Positions 1 to 10,799 are shown, counted from the stretch's first letter. The stretch is 64,000 bases of DNA from Guadua angustifolia (GCA_036346375.1 CM070520.1:17557791-17621790); one strand, 5' to 3'. Numbers and translations are program-made. Notes: a model not told the origin generated them from the letters alone.

Positions 1-151
1 AACCTCTTCATTATAATCACTTTCATCAAACTGTTTTGTCCGGGTAGCTCAGCGTTTTATCGGGAATGATAATGTTAGATGCGATTTGAGGACCCTCTTA
101 AATTGGGGGCCCCTGGCGGTCGGACCAGCTGCCCTCCCCTTTGGGCCGGCC

Positions 152-389
152 CTGCGGGTAGGAGCAACTGCAGCTGTGCACCCAGCAGCAATTCTTGAAT
201 ACCTGATGGAAGAGGTTCCTGAGCTGGCAGGGAACGAAAGCAAAGATCTCAAGATGAATTACGCCTCGCCACCTGCAGCTGGCGATCCATGGAGACGAGG
301 AGCTGGACACCCTCATGAAGGGCACCATCGCTGGCGGCGGCGTCATCCCCCATATCCACAGGTCACTCATCAGCAAGTCGTCCAAGGAA
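152..389 (+). pseudogene. Histone H2A.Z pseudogene fragment
   Basis: The frame from 152 reads RVGATAAV, then AAILEYL and ELAG followed by SKDLK, which is the core of the histone fold of the variant H2A.Z. A shift of frame at about 257 (four bases missing relative to the family) breaks the gene. The frame from 258 continues with ITPRHLQLAI, GDEELDTL, KGTIAGGGVIPHIH and SLISKSSKE, the characteristic H2A.Z C-terminus. The normal stop after SSKE is replaced by a TGG codon at 390. The N-terminal tail and the first helix are missing or unrecognisable. No intron interrupts the fragment, so it could be a retrocopy or simply one exon. It cannot make a functional histone. A Copia element inserted 35 bases downstream. 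The assignment to H2A.Z rather than canonical H2A rests on the DLK..ITPRHLQLAI and KGTIAGGGVIPHIH blocks. Confidence 0.9.
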
Positions 390-423
390 TGGGCGCATTC
401 GGCTGTGGCTCTCATTAACTGTA

Positions 424-428
424 CTTTG
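424..428. repeat. Target site duplication of Copia-1 (left copy)
   Basis: CTTTG at 424-428 is repeated exactly at 6615-6619, immediately outside the two LTRs. A perfect 5-bp duplication is what Ty1/Copia integrase leaves, and it fixes both element ends. Confidence 0.9.
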
Positions 429-1384
429 TGTTGGAAAATTAACATAGCATAATATTAATTTAATTCTATAGATACACAATAAAAATATGATGTTAAAAAT
501 TGTGTCTACTACAAGATTATTAGTAGGAAGCATTCTCATTAGAATTAATCATAAAGAGAAATTCCTTAGACCAATAACCAATTGGTCCCAGACACATAGA
601 GCAAGCTTGATGTAAGAAAAGAAGTTGCGCAGAAGTGATAGATGATCGAAGATAAAGACAAATAGTCGCACGGTGCGGTGCTTTTCAGAAACCTGATGGC
701 CGGTCTCCCGTATAGGGCGTCAAGTGGTCGGCGTTGAATCAGAGACACTACTCTCCCTCACGCCTGTTGCACGACAGGCGAAGGGATGGAACGACTTGAT
801 AGCAGCACATACCAGGAAGCCGAGATCACCAGAGAAACATGGGACTAGATTGGTTTTGTTTGTAGCTTCCTTTCATACACAGGGACGTCTTCCATATGAA
901 GGCGTGTCGCACGAAACCGTCTCGTGAAATCTCAGCGCTACAAAAATCCAACTGCCACAATTCTAGGAACCACCCCTGGAATCTCGTATCGCAGGCAAAC
1001 AGACAAACCGCACGAGAACGAGCATCTCACTGAGTCCACGGTGCTACATCGGCAGTTGATGTGTAAGATGATGTAGCATAGTCGATACACGTGCCAAAAG
1101 GTTTAAATTCACTTAGCATGTCTCGGTCGCACGTCGTCACAAATCATAAGTCACAAATAAACATGCAAAACATGTGATATACGTGTGTGTGTACAGTGTG
1201 TGTATATAGCCAACCATGTGTACCTCTAACCTTGCCACCAACTCATGCTAGAGTCTATGAAGGAGCTCCCCTTATAAGTTAGTTCCACTCTATCTAGCTA
1301 AGCAATATGATACTAAAGACCATAACCTCAACTCAACTCCCCTTTGACTTCTTCCATTCAATTAATTTTGAATTAATTCCAACA
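429..1384 (-). repeat. 3' LTR of Copia-1
   Basis: The LTR starts with TGTTGGAAAATT and ends with CCAACA on the plus strand. It is colinear with 5654-6614 over its whole length, sharing blocks such as GATGTTAAAAATTG, GGCGTCAAGTGG and CTCCCTCACGCC. It is the downstream LTR because coding remnants read toward it on the minus strand. Confidence 0.92.
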
Positions 1385-1393
1385 ATCTCCACC
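1385..1393 (-). other. Polypurine tract of Copia-1
   Basis: The minus strand reads GGTGGAGAT directly before the TGTTGG start of the 3' LTR. This is the usual plus-strand priming tract of plant Copia elements. Confidence 0.75.
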
Positions 1394-2235
1394 AAGAAGT
1401 CAAAGTCTACGAGAAAAAGCTTTCCATCACTTTTACTATATTGGTATTGTAGTGTAGACCTGTCCGGGTTGAGCTACACTTAGCACAGTAAGATCCACTT
1501 ATAACTATACAATAGCCAAAGCCTTAAATTGTTAATCTTGTGTAAGCAAGGTTCACTCGAAGGCATTACCAATACTAGGCCGCCTAGAGTCTACCTATGG
1601 TTTGGAGCGTTACGGTCATGCTTATGTACCCTCCCGTGAGCTTATTAAAGATTACCCAAATCTCATAGACTACAGGATAGTAACCTTATCGCAAAAATAG
1701 GCCTCAGAACACATTAAGACACAAAGTCATCCTCCCATGTAGTACTTGAGAGCACGCATCTCCTAACGGGAAAAGGTTAGTACGAATTACTCTCCAGTTA
1801 CTCTGACAGCTTGTTTTTCCCATCACCTAATTTACAGGATCTCCGTTCACATAGGCTGGGTTTCCACTGTGGAACAATTCAGGTGGGTCTCAAACTAATT
1901 TTCCTTGATGCTCCTTCCATCACTGCATGTGATAGTTTCTTTGTAAAAGGGTCGCCAGGGTGTTAGATGTATTAATATAATCCACGAAGATCACTCCAGT
2001 ATTTCTTAAATTCATGGCGGATTTGATTCACTATTTCACATGTCTTGAGGATTTGAAATTATCTTTTGCACTCTTAACCTTAGTGATCACAGTTTGGTTG
2101 TCACAATAAAAAGAATAACCGGTATTGTTTTTTCAACCATCAGTAAGTCCAACAAGAGCTCACGCAGTCACCCTGCCTCAACAGTGGTTGTGTCAAGTGC
2201 TACAAGCTCAGCCTCCATAGTTGACCTCGTCAATA

Positions 2236-3290
2236 CTACGAAACTACAGCACCACCCAAAGTGAATACACATCCACTAGTGGTTTTGATCTCATCAACAT
2301 CAAAGATTCGGTTGGAATCACTATAACCCTCTAGTGCTGCAAGATACCCATTATAGTGAAGTCTATAAGCATTAGTACCTCTTAAGTATTTCATGACACA
2401 ATCTAGTGTAATCCAGTGATCATTTCTTGGGTTTGAAGAAAACTGGCTCAATTTGTTTATAGTAAATAAAATGACAGGCCTGGTTGCACTAGCTAGATAC
2501 ATGAGAGAACAAATTATTTAAGAGTATCTCAATTGATCTATCCCTTGTCCTTTTTTCTTTCGACGTTTTAGACTCGTGTCATAGGGTGTTGGGGATATTT
2601 TGCAATATGAGCAGCCAAAACAACTCAGAATTTTTTCCACATAATGAGACTGTTTTAAAGTAATTCCATTCTTACCCTTAATAAACTTGATGTTAAGAAT
2701 AACTTCAGCCTCTTTTAGATCCTTCATATCAAAATTTTGAGACAAGAATGATTTGACATCATTTATCACATTGATACTAGCCCCAAAAATCAGTATATCA
2801 TCAACATATAAAACATAATCACTCCTCTACACCCACCAAACTTATAATACACACATCTGTCGGTCTCATTTACCACAAAGCTGATAGATGTTAGTGTTTT
2901 GTCGACCTTTTTGTGCCACTGCTTAGATGCTTGCTTGAGGCCATACAAAGACTTTCGAAACATACACACCATATTCTCTTGTTCAGGTGCTACATATCTA
3001 TCAGGTTACTTCATGTAAATTTCTTCATATAATTCTCTATTTAGGAAAGCTGTTTTTACATCCATTTGATGAATGTAAAACTTATATGAAGTCGCTAGTA
3101 CAAGAAGCCTTTGATAGTAGCAAGCCTAGTAATAGGTGAGTAAGTATCAAAGAAGTCCTCTCCTTCCTTTTGGGTAAAATCCTTAATCACAAGTCTAACC
3201 TTGTACTTTTCAATAGTACCATTAGATCTAAACTTTTTCTTGATGATCCAACTTATTTGTAGCTAGTAGGACATTCACAAACTTCCTATG
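2236..3290 (-). pseudogene. Copia-1 reverse transcriptase / RNase H remnant
   Basis: From about 3290 down, the minus strand encodes KWI, then GTIEKYK and FTQKEGEDFFDTYSP, which start the Copia RT domain. Next come SLYGLKQASKQWHKK (about 2955-2910) and MINDVKSFLSQNFDMKDL (about 2769-2715). The segment 2502-2236 gives TRPVILF, SQFSSNP, MKYLRGT and YSDS, the start of Copia RNase H. Stop codons and frameshifts separate the blocks, so no continuous polyprotein exists. The YMDD-type catalytic region near 2800 is damaged, reading as FYMLMIY before a stop. The segment 1394-2235 holds the rest of the RNase H and 3' untranslated sequence, without a readable frame. Confidence 0.88.
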
Positions 3291-3699
3291 TTCCATTAGC
3301 AATAATGGAATCCATTTCGCTTTTGAACGCTTCCTTCTAGTACTCTGCATCGGGTGATGCATATGCCTCTAAAAGGGTTTTTGGCACATCGTTCATGAGA
3401 TACACATTAGAGTCATCACCAAAGGATTTTTAACCATTTGTCTCTTGCTCCTACGGGGAGCTTCTATATTGTCATTCTCCTCAATAGTATCTTCATGAAA
3501 GTTGAGTGATTCAGAAGGTGAATTAAAGAATGTTTTACTAGAGGATGCACTAGAATCCTTCGTAGGAAAGATATTCTCAAGGAAGCTTACATCACGAGAT
3601 TCAATAACAGTGTTAACATGAACATCAGAAATCTTAGATTTCGCTACTAAAAATCTGTAAGCTGCACTATGCTACGTATAGCCTAGAAAGACACAATCT

Positions 3700-4260
3700 A
3701 TAATCTTAGGCCCTAGCTTACGTTTCTTGCATTGTGGTATATTATCTTTAGTCAAGCACGCCCACGCAAGTAAGAAACCAATAGAATGTTTTCTTCCTTT
3801 CCATCCCTCATGTAGAGTAGTCTCACATTTTTAATGAGGGGACTCTACTAAGGACGAAACATGCGATCAAGATGGCTTCCCCTATCGTGGCATGAATAAC
3901 CTGACACTGTCCATCATGGCATTAACCAAGTTCGTAAGTGTTCGGTTTTTCCTCTTAGCCACCCTATTTGACTAAGGTGAATAGGGAGCCGTCATCTCAT
4001 AGATAATTCCATATTCCACACAGTACAAGAAAAAATCATTAGATATGTACTCTCCTCCTATGTCATCTAGTTGATTTTCAGCCTCAGCTTTATAGATTTT
4101 AAAGTACTCCAGTACCTCATCTTTCATTTTAAGTAGATACAATTGGTAATATCTAGTAATATCATCAATAAATATTATAAAGTATCTTTTCCCTACCTTA
4201 GTTAATACTCCATTCCCTATAGCCTTGAAGGGCTTTTGAGGTTCTTAAATTACACATAAG
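3700..4260 (-). pseudogene. Copia-1 integrase core remnant
   Basis: On the minus strand near 4190-4010 the sequence reads GKRYFIIFIDDITRYY, then YLLKMKDE, YKAEAENQ and DDIGGE. This matches the catalytic core of Copia integrase, where the FIDD Asp and the Asp of the DxGGEY motif are active-site residues. The reading frame is interrupted on both sides. Between 3290 and 3700 the strand is probably the integrase C-terminus and linker, but I cannot read defined motifs there. Confidence 0.78.
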
Positions 4261-4622
4261 TATGACACTTAGATTGTCTAACAATGGAAAAACTTAGAAT
4301 TAAATTTATATTAACCAAACGAGCAATTATATCCTAATTAATATGACATAAATGAGAATGGCAAACAGTGGCATCTCCATCATTATTTGCCAAACAAGAT
4401 AATGTGTTCACAAGGTTACAACCATTAAGAACAGAAAGACGGAACAGACCTCCGCAATCATAACCTTGCCAACAAATAAACCAAACTTCATAATAATAAA
4501 TTTATTTGACTCAAAAACTAGTCAATGGCTATCACGATATAAAAGGAAACCACTGATGAGGTTCCTATTTATTCCAGGAGTGTGTTGTACATCCTTTAAT
4601 GATAGAGTCTTCCTTGAGTTAA

Positions 4623-5640
4623 TCACAGATCCACTCTACCAATCCCATTTACAATGGCCCAAAATCCATTCCCTATCAAGATGGAGGAGCAGCTGAGAGC
4701 CTGACGAGAGGAAAACAAATTGAAGTCAGCACATACATGTACATTAGCTCCTGTGTCGGTCCACCAATCGATAGATTGACATGCTAGAATAGAAACAGGT
4801 ACATACCCTAATCCTCCAGCCTCACTAATAGTAACATTGGTAGATTTCTGCCCTGCTGATTGACTGTAATTTCTCCCCTCATGCCGACGATATTTTCTAG
4901 CTATATGGCTAGGCTCACTGCACACAAAGCAAGCAAGGTCCTCCTTGCTCCTCTTCTTCTTTTTAAAGCTAGTTATCTGTTTGGCTTTTCCTTTATTCTT
5001 GTTCTTCACTCTATCAGATTTATCATCCACAAAATTGGCATTGGATGTTCCTTCTTGTGAGGGACAAGGGGCATCATTCGCTTTTTCCTTCTCCTCAACA
5101 TTAAGAGCTGTGATCAATTCCTCAACAGTCATAATCTCCCTCTTGTGCTTTAAGGTTGTGGTAAAGCTCCTCTAAGAGGGAGGCAACTTAACAATTATAC
5201 CACCGGTCACAAACTTATTTAGAAGAGCGCAATCAAAATGCCTAAGTTTCCCCACCAGGATTTGGAGCTCATGAGTTTGTTCCACTACAGAACGGTTATC
5301 CACCATTCTGAAGTCATAGTACTACTCATTCACATAAAGCTCACGTCTAGCATCCAACACCACATATTTGCGGTCCAGGGCCTCACATAGATCGGCAGCA
5401 CTGGTGAGGTGCATATGCACATCAATCAATTGGTCCGAGATGAGAGACAACAGCGACCGAGACAAGTATCATTGCTCATCTTATAATCGTGCTATTGTTC
5501 AGCAGTGAGAGGCCTCATGGGGGCTATCACCCACCACAGGTTCATCAACAGAAGCCAAAATTTGGCCTATGTCTATCACCTTTTGAAGTTCTCTCCTCTG
5601 AACCTCTTAGGTTTCATTGCATCAGATGGTTGTGCCATAT
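4623..5640 (-). pseudogene. Copia-1 gag and protease remnant
   Basis: An upstream segment (about 5300-5130) reads VVEQTHELQ, KLRHF and MTVEELITALNVEE, typical of plant Copia gag. The open frame 5132-4623 then has a Lys-rich stretch and a zinc knuckle CFVCSEPSHIARKY. The final Cys of the CX2CX4HX4C pattern is replaced by Tyr, so the knuckle would not bind zinc normally. It is followed by SIDWWTDTGANVHVC, whose DTG is the aspartic protease active site. An in-frame stop interrupts gag at about 5175. The polyprotein would have started near 5600, just inside the 5' LTR. No clear tRNA primer site was found next to that LTR. Confidence 0.88.
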
Positions 5641-5653
5641 CAGATTTCTGGAT

Positions 5654-6614
5654 TGTTGTAAAATTAACATGGCATAACATTAATTTAATTACATAGATAA
5701 GCAATAAAAACATGATGTTAAAAATTGCATCTACAACAAGATTACTAGCTAGGAGCATTCTCAACAGAATTAATTACAAAGAGAATTTCTTGGACTAGTG
5801 ACTAGCCGGTCCCAGACACTTACAGTAGACTTGATGTAAGAAAGGAAGCTGTGCAGAAGTGATACGACGATAGAAAATGAAGACAAGCAATCGCACGGTG
5901 TGCCGCTTCCTAGAAACCTGATCGTCGGTCTTCCGTGCAAGGCGTCAAGTGGCCGACATCGGATCGAGGACAATCAAGGACACTGCTCTCCCTCACGCCA
6001 GTTGCACGATAGGAGAAGGGATGGAATGACTCAATGGCAGCACGTACCAGGAAGCAGAGATCGCCAGAGAAAGATGAGACTAGATCGATTTTGTTCGCAG
6101 CTTCCTTTCATGCACAAAGACATCTCCCTTATGAAGGCGCGTCACACGAAACAGTCTTGCGAAATCTCAACGCTACAAAAATTCGACTGCCACAATTTCA
6201 GGAACCACACACTAGAATCTCATATTGTGGGCGAACGGACAAACCGCATGAGAACGAGCATCTCCCTGAGTCCGAGGTACCACGGCAGCAGTCAAGATAT
6301 AAGGTGATGTGGTATAGTCGATACACATGGTAAAAAGGTTAAGTACACTTAGCATGTCTTGGTCGGGCATCGTCGCGTCACAAGTCACGCGATAAACACA
6401 CAAAATACGTAATATACACACGTGTACATAGCTTAACATAGCCAACCATGTATATCTCTAGCCTTGCCACCAACTCATACTAAAGTCCATGAAGGAGCTC
6501 TCCTTATAAGTTGGTTCCACTCCACCAAGCTGAGTAATATGATACTAAAGACTATACCCTCAACTCAACACCTTTGATTTCTTCCATTCAATTAATTCTG
6601 AATTAATTTCAAGA
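5654..6614 (-). repeat. 5' LTR of Copia-1
   Basis: This LTR is colinear with 429-1384. It starts TGTTGTAAAATTAAC and ends TTTCAAGA, with a decayed CA end, directly before the right CTTTG duplication. As the upstream LTR on the minus strand it would have carried the promoter. Confidence 0.9.
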
Positions 6615-6719
6615 CTTTGCGCTAACAGTTCAGGGTCCTGATCCCTCTGTCTGATGACTGAAACAAACATGGTAGCCAGAGAGTGCCTTCCTGGCTGGAG
6701 CCTGCTTATGCATTGTAAT

Positions 6720-6985
6720 CTATGCGATGCTCCCTACTTGTGGTATCTGAAGTTCAGAACCTCTCTTAGGCTTCTCCATTTGTTGCTGTCTTCTCTGTTC
6801 TGTTGCATCATTTTCAGCATTTGGCTGTGATTCTGTGTGGTGGGAAGCCATGGTGTTTATCGTTGCCGGTAGAATTGAACTCAATTCATTGTCAAGCCCA
6901 AGGCCATGCTTGTGCTCCTTGGGCCTTTCCGAAGTTGCCCGGACAAATGAATCAGCTTTCCTGGTAGTAGGTTCTGCACAATTAC
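6720..6985 (-). CDS. Possible host or captured exon, product unknown
   Basis: On the minus strand a frame of roughly 88 codons is open from about 6985 to a TAG at 6722-6720. It lacks an ATG at its upstream end. A plausible splice acceptor (TTTCCTAGCAG, then GAAAGATG) lies just upstream, so it may be a last exon. The translated piece is hydrophilic, with DNELSS, the Gln/Glu-rich stretch TEQRRQQQMEKPKRG, and a C-terminus ending in IPQVGSIA. I recognise no family. It sits just outside the right end of Copia-1. Splice signals further upstream on the minus strand could not be connected, so it may be a relic. Confidence 0.35.
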
Positions 6986-7050
6986 ATCTTTCCTGCTAGG
7001 AAATCTCCTGCAAAATAACATAGTAGGTAAATACTCAGGTCACATCGATA

Positions 7051-7284
7051 TTCTTGAATGTTATGGTATTCACCGCAAGTTTTGCCACATCAAATCAAAT
7101 GACCACAGATGGAAAATTCAGAGATATATTCTTGAATGTTATGGTATTCACTGTAAGTTTTGCCACATCAAATCAAATGACCACAGAAGGAAAATTCAGA
7201 GATATATTCTTGAATGTTATGGTATTCACTGTAAGTTTTGCCACATCAAATCAAATGACCACAGATGGAAAATTCAGAGAAGAG
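7051..7284 (+). repeat. 78-bp tandem repeat, three copies
   Basis: A unit starting TTCTTGAATGTTATGG recurs at 7051, 7129 and 7207, an exact 78-bp period with only a few substitutions. Because 78 is a multiple of three, the plus strand stays open through all copies. It would encode a 26-residue repeat containing SFATSNQMTT and then GKFR. Whether this is translated is unknown. The surrounding DNA has no recognised gene. Confidence 0.93.
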
Positions 7285-7489
7285 GTAGCAAAGAGAAGGG
7301 CTTTACGATGCCATTGGAAAGCTTTGGATGTTTACTGATGTGATCCCACATGACATGTCTTCTCTTTGCATATTCTGTTTAGGTCCCATCGATGGGCGGA
7401 GGACGAGGAGGAAAGGAACACCTTGTCTCCAAATAATAGATGTGAGATACAGGGCATGAATTCTGTGGTGATCTTTCATCTTTACACAC

Positions 7490-8160
7490 TCCTATATTGG
7501 ATGGCTTCCCTGTAATTGCCAACCAAAAAAAAAATGGAATGACTTCAGTTTGGTCGTCTGAAATTTTCGGATATATTGCAACATTTTTTTTCTATGGATG
7601 TAACATTTTTTTATAACGCATGCAACATTTTCCTTCGACAAACAGTAGAAATGTGGCACAGTAAACAGATGATGCAAGCGTTGAAAAAAAATGTTACACA
7701 CGTCGGAAAAAAATATTGCAAACGTTGAAAAAAAATGTTGCAAGAGCCGGACGATGGAATGAATAGTAATCGGACGTCCGAGCACTAGTATCCCAAAAAA
7801 AAAAAAGGATTGCTCGGATACAACTCCTAGATTGATTGTGTCATATAGCTCGAATGGACGGCTCAGATCAGCCGTGGTAATGGATAAAAATAAAGACATC
7901 CAACCTATCTTGTCGGCCTCTTTGTGACGGTTCACAAACATAGAAATCTTCCTACATATTGTTTTTCGTCGATTGCGACGGTTCGTTCCACGGAGGAGGA
8001 CGCGTTGAAAGACCATTTGACACCCGTTAGAAGACACGTTAGGAGCCACCATTGGCAGATTCGATCCTAGCACGACAAGGAACCTCCTGTCATTGGGATG
8101 GTGCATCGTCACTTTTTCTGATTCATCATGTGACGTGCCAACATTTCCAGGCACTTATGC
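7490..8160. repeat. AT-rich repeat with GCAACATTTTTT motifs, no gene
   Basis: Between about 7555 and 7745 the motif TGCAACATTTTTT, or its complement, recurs several times separated by 20-40 bp. It is followed by CGGACGTCCG near 7775 and an A-run at 7795-7806. This looks like the subterminal part of a DNA transposon, but I could not define termini or a target duplication. A 220-codon minus-strand frame spans the region. It is low-complexity (Phe and Lys runs from the T-tracts) and I do not consider it a gene. Confidence 0.4.
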
Positions 8161-8168
8161 ATCATGAC

Positions 8169-8633
8169 TGTTAAATATGTGACTTACATATAGTTTTAGG
8201 ATTTAAAAAGCTATGATAGATAAATCCTTATAAAATTAGGATTCCTATTTTTTTTCAAAGTACAATTCATACTTGTTTTAGAGAAGGACTAAGCAGGCTA
8301 TATAAACTCAAGCAACCAATAAACCACAAATAACTTATTCAAAATAAGAGGTGAACAAAAATATTAGCTCTAGATTCTTGTATCGGGTAAAGACCCAATG
8401 GTTCTAAAAGGTACAAGAGGATTGTGATAGAGCGACAATCCCTTAAACTTTGTAAAGATTATGCTTAAAGAATTTACGGTGGGTTTCGTCAAATCTTTTC
8501 TCCCTCATCGTGGTTGTTTCAACATCGTCGTTTTCTTTCTATCTATGATATTCATCTTCTTCGTCCTGAAGGCTGTGCACGCTCGTACCATATCTCATAA
8601 AAATTTGATCCGATCTAAGAGGCTGCTGTAACA
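8169..8633 (+). repeat. 5' LTR of Copia-2
   Basis: The LTR starts TGTTAAATATG and ends GCTGTAACA. Colinear blocks with 10292-10799 include TTTTAGGATTTAAAAAG, TATTAGGATTCCTATTTT-like sequence and GCTATATAA/GCTTATATAA, a TATA-like site. Confidence 0.88.
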
Positions 8634-8635
8634 AG

Positions 8636-8648
8636 TGGTATTAGAGCC
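8636..8648 (+). other. Primer binding site of Copia-2
   Basis: TGGTATTAGAGCC lies two bases after the 5' LTR. It matches the TGGTATCAGAGC site complementary to the 3' end of plant initiator tRNA-Met with one change. Confidence 0.85.
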
Positions 8649-8713
8649 AAGACCGGATTATTTAGATTTGTGATAAGGTCAGTAAAGTACCAAGTGGCAC
8701 AAAATCAAGATCA

Positions 8714-9729
8714 ATGTTGACAATGTGGAATCAAGTGGAGAAATTTGACGATGGAGAAAATTTCAGCGTGTGGTGATGTGTGGTGAAGGATATCCTTATC
8801 TAAAAAGGCGTCCACTAAAGGCTGAAAGGTAATGGAGTGGAAGACTGTCATTACAATCTGTCTATGTCTTTCCAATGAGATAAAGTACTCGGTGATTAAA
8901 GAGAATTCTCCATAGAAATTATAGAATGATTTAGAAGAATTGTATGTGACAATGTCATTGATAAACTTGTGGGTATTAAAGTGGCAAAACATTTTGCACA
9001 TGGAGGAATGTACACGGTTCATTTCCTATCTCAATGTCTTTAACAAGCTTATCATGCAGCTGACTAATCTGGATGAGAAAATTGAGAATGATAAGGTCGT
9101 CATACTGGTATCATCCCTACCACTATCTTGGGAGCAATTAGTGAGGAATATTTTCATCGAAAAAGGCACTCTCAACTTCAACAAAACAGTTGTGTATCTA
9201 TTAGAGGCTGAGTCCTTGAAAAACCATCGAATCTTCATTCTCATGTGATCAAATATTGGTTGCAATAGGTGTTGCAGGCAAAAGCAAGAGTTACATGAAA
9301 AATAAGGGCAAGATAAAGGACACACATGTATGCTATCTATGTGACGAGAAAAGTCATATGATAAAGGATTGTTTGAGATTGAACCAAATAAAAGGTGTAT
9401 GCATAATAGTGGTAACGAAAGATTATTCAGACGTATTTGTCTTCAGCCAACCAAGTACTTTTCATGGATGGGTATGACATTCATATTGTTTCTTTTATAT
9501 ATGTTTGGTAAGGGAGATATTTGATGAAGGATCTCTACATTCGATGCATGGAACTGTTCACTACGTTGATTACAAGGAGTATGCAATTATTGAGATGGAA
9601 ACAATTACATTGAAGATGTATGGTAGGGTATATCGCATATTGATAGGGGTTTGGTATGTTCTTGGCTTAAAGAAGAATCTAATATATGTGAGGTCTATTG
9701 AACTCAAAGGTCGTAAGGTATTACTTTGA
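8714..9729 (+). pseudogene. Copia-2 gag, zinc knuckle and protease remnant
   Basis: An ATG at 8714 begins a gag-like reading (VEKFDDGENFSVW), which soon meets stops. The segment 8940-9248 is open and contains KIENDKVVILVSSLPLSWEQL, the conserved part of the plant Copia gag domain. The segment 9256-9477 contains CYLCDEKSHMIKDC, a complete CX2CX4HX4C knuckle. The segment 9505-9729 reads TLKMYGRVYRIL and YVLGLKKNLI, the stretch normally found after the protease active site. The active site itself is missing between frames. Several frameshifts make it non-functional. Confidence 0.87.
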
Positions 9730-10280
9730 GGTGAAGTCGTGTGAGTTACTTGTAACCAGGCAAGTAATATTGAAAAGTGTCTAGAGTAATGAAAATCACT
9801 GATTGACGAGCAAACCTAAAGGAATGACAATCAATGGGAGGTCTAATAAAAATTTAGATCGGGAGAAAGAAGCTGTGTTGTCAACTGTAGGTAATCAGAT
9901 CTCAATTACACTTATATGTGGAATTGCAAAAACTGTTGAAAAATCTAACAGACACAAAGTCAAAGATGCAACCTATTGAAAGAAGGAAGATGTGGCGAGA
10001 TCAACCACGCGATATCAACGAGCAAGTAGAGTTCGAAGGTGGTACAAACCTATGGCATAAAGGGGTATAGCAATAGAAAGTGTAGTTAACAAAACTACAC
10101 AATAAAGGTTTCTCAGACGGAGGGTTTAAACGGTCAAGTCCGAACACCACCATACATATTGTAGTGATGTATATGAGCCCCTATGGTGAGGCACTCTTAA
10201 AGGTGGGAGGAAAAACAAAAAATACGATGCCAACGGAGTAAGTTCGTGAAGAAGTACAATGACTTCAACAGTTAAAAGTT
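9730..10280 (+). other. Copia-2 internal remainder, no coding motif
   Basis: This stretch connects the protease-like piece to the polypurine tract. In a full element it would hold integrase, RT and RNase H, but I find no motif of them. A large internal deletion is inferred. Confidence 0.6.
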
Positions 10281-10282
10281 AA

Positions 10283-10291
10283 GGTGGAGAT
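10283..10291 (+). other. Polypurine tract of Copia-2
   Basis: GGTGGAGAT lies directly before the TGTTAATT start of the 3' LTR. Confidence 0.8.
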
Positions 10292-10799
10292 TGTTAATTA
10301 TGATGACTCATGTTAATCTTTTAGGATTTAAAAAGGTATGCTAAATGAACCCTGATAGTATTAGGATTCCTATTTTCTTTCATTATACGATTCTTACTTG
10401 CTTAGGAGGATGGCTAAGAGGGCTTATATAAATTCATAGAGTGGTCATGAGAAACCCATGTAACTAAATAGCCACAAACAACTTATATAAAACAAGAGGC
10501 GTACGAGAGAATTAAAGGCTAAGTTATTCTTTAGCACCAGATTCGTGTATAGGACAATAATCTAAGAGACCTAAAAAGTTCAAGATGGTTGTGGGTGATA
10601 ATCTCCTATACTATGTTGAAACTGTGCTTAAAGAAATTGCAGTTGGCTTCGCCAAAATCTTTTCTCTCCTATCTTGGTTGCTTCAACATCGTTATTTGGT
10701 TTCATCTGCGAAATTCATTTTCTTCGTTCTTAAGGCCATGCATGCTCAAGCCATATCTCACAAAAACTGTATTCTGATCCAAGAAGATGCTGCGTATAA
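10292..10799 (+). repeat. 3' LTR of Copia-2
   Basis: This copy is colinear with the 5' LTR but about 40 bp longer and diverged. The terminal CA is lost (ends near GCGTATAA). Confidence 0.83.

Larger units (their letters stand above)
429..6614 (-). mobile_element. Complete, decayed Ty1/Copia retrotransposon (Copia-1)
   Basis: The element is bounded by LTRs at 429-1384 and 5654-6614 and by a CTTTG target duplication. On the minus strand the order of remnants is gag with a zinc knuckle, aspartic protease (DTGAN), integrase, reverse transcriptase and RNase H. This is the Copia order, with integrase before RT. Stops and frameshifts occur in every domain, so it cannot be autonomous. The LTRs differ at many sites, which suggests an old insertion. 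It interrupts sequence just downstream of the H2A.Z fragment. Lineage within Copia was not determined. Confidence 0.93.
8169..10799 (+). mobile_element. Internally deleted Ty1/Copia element (Copia-2)
   Basis: LTRs at 8169-8633 and 10292-10799 flank a primer site, gag and zinc-knuckle remnants, a protease-like piece and a polypurine tract, all on the plus strand. Integrase, RT and RNase H are absent, so the 2.6-kb element must have relied on other elements for movement. The LTRs are clearly diverged and no target duplication is visible, which suggests age. It is unrelated in sequence to Copia-1. Confidence 0.9.

Noticed and set aside
7492..8154. 220-codon minus-strand frame
   Set aside because: Its length comes from T-tract repeats giving Phe and Lys runs; there is no domain-like composition and it overlaps transposon-like motifs.
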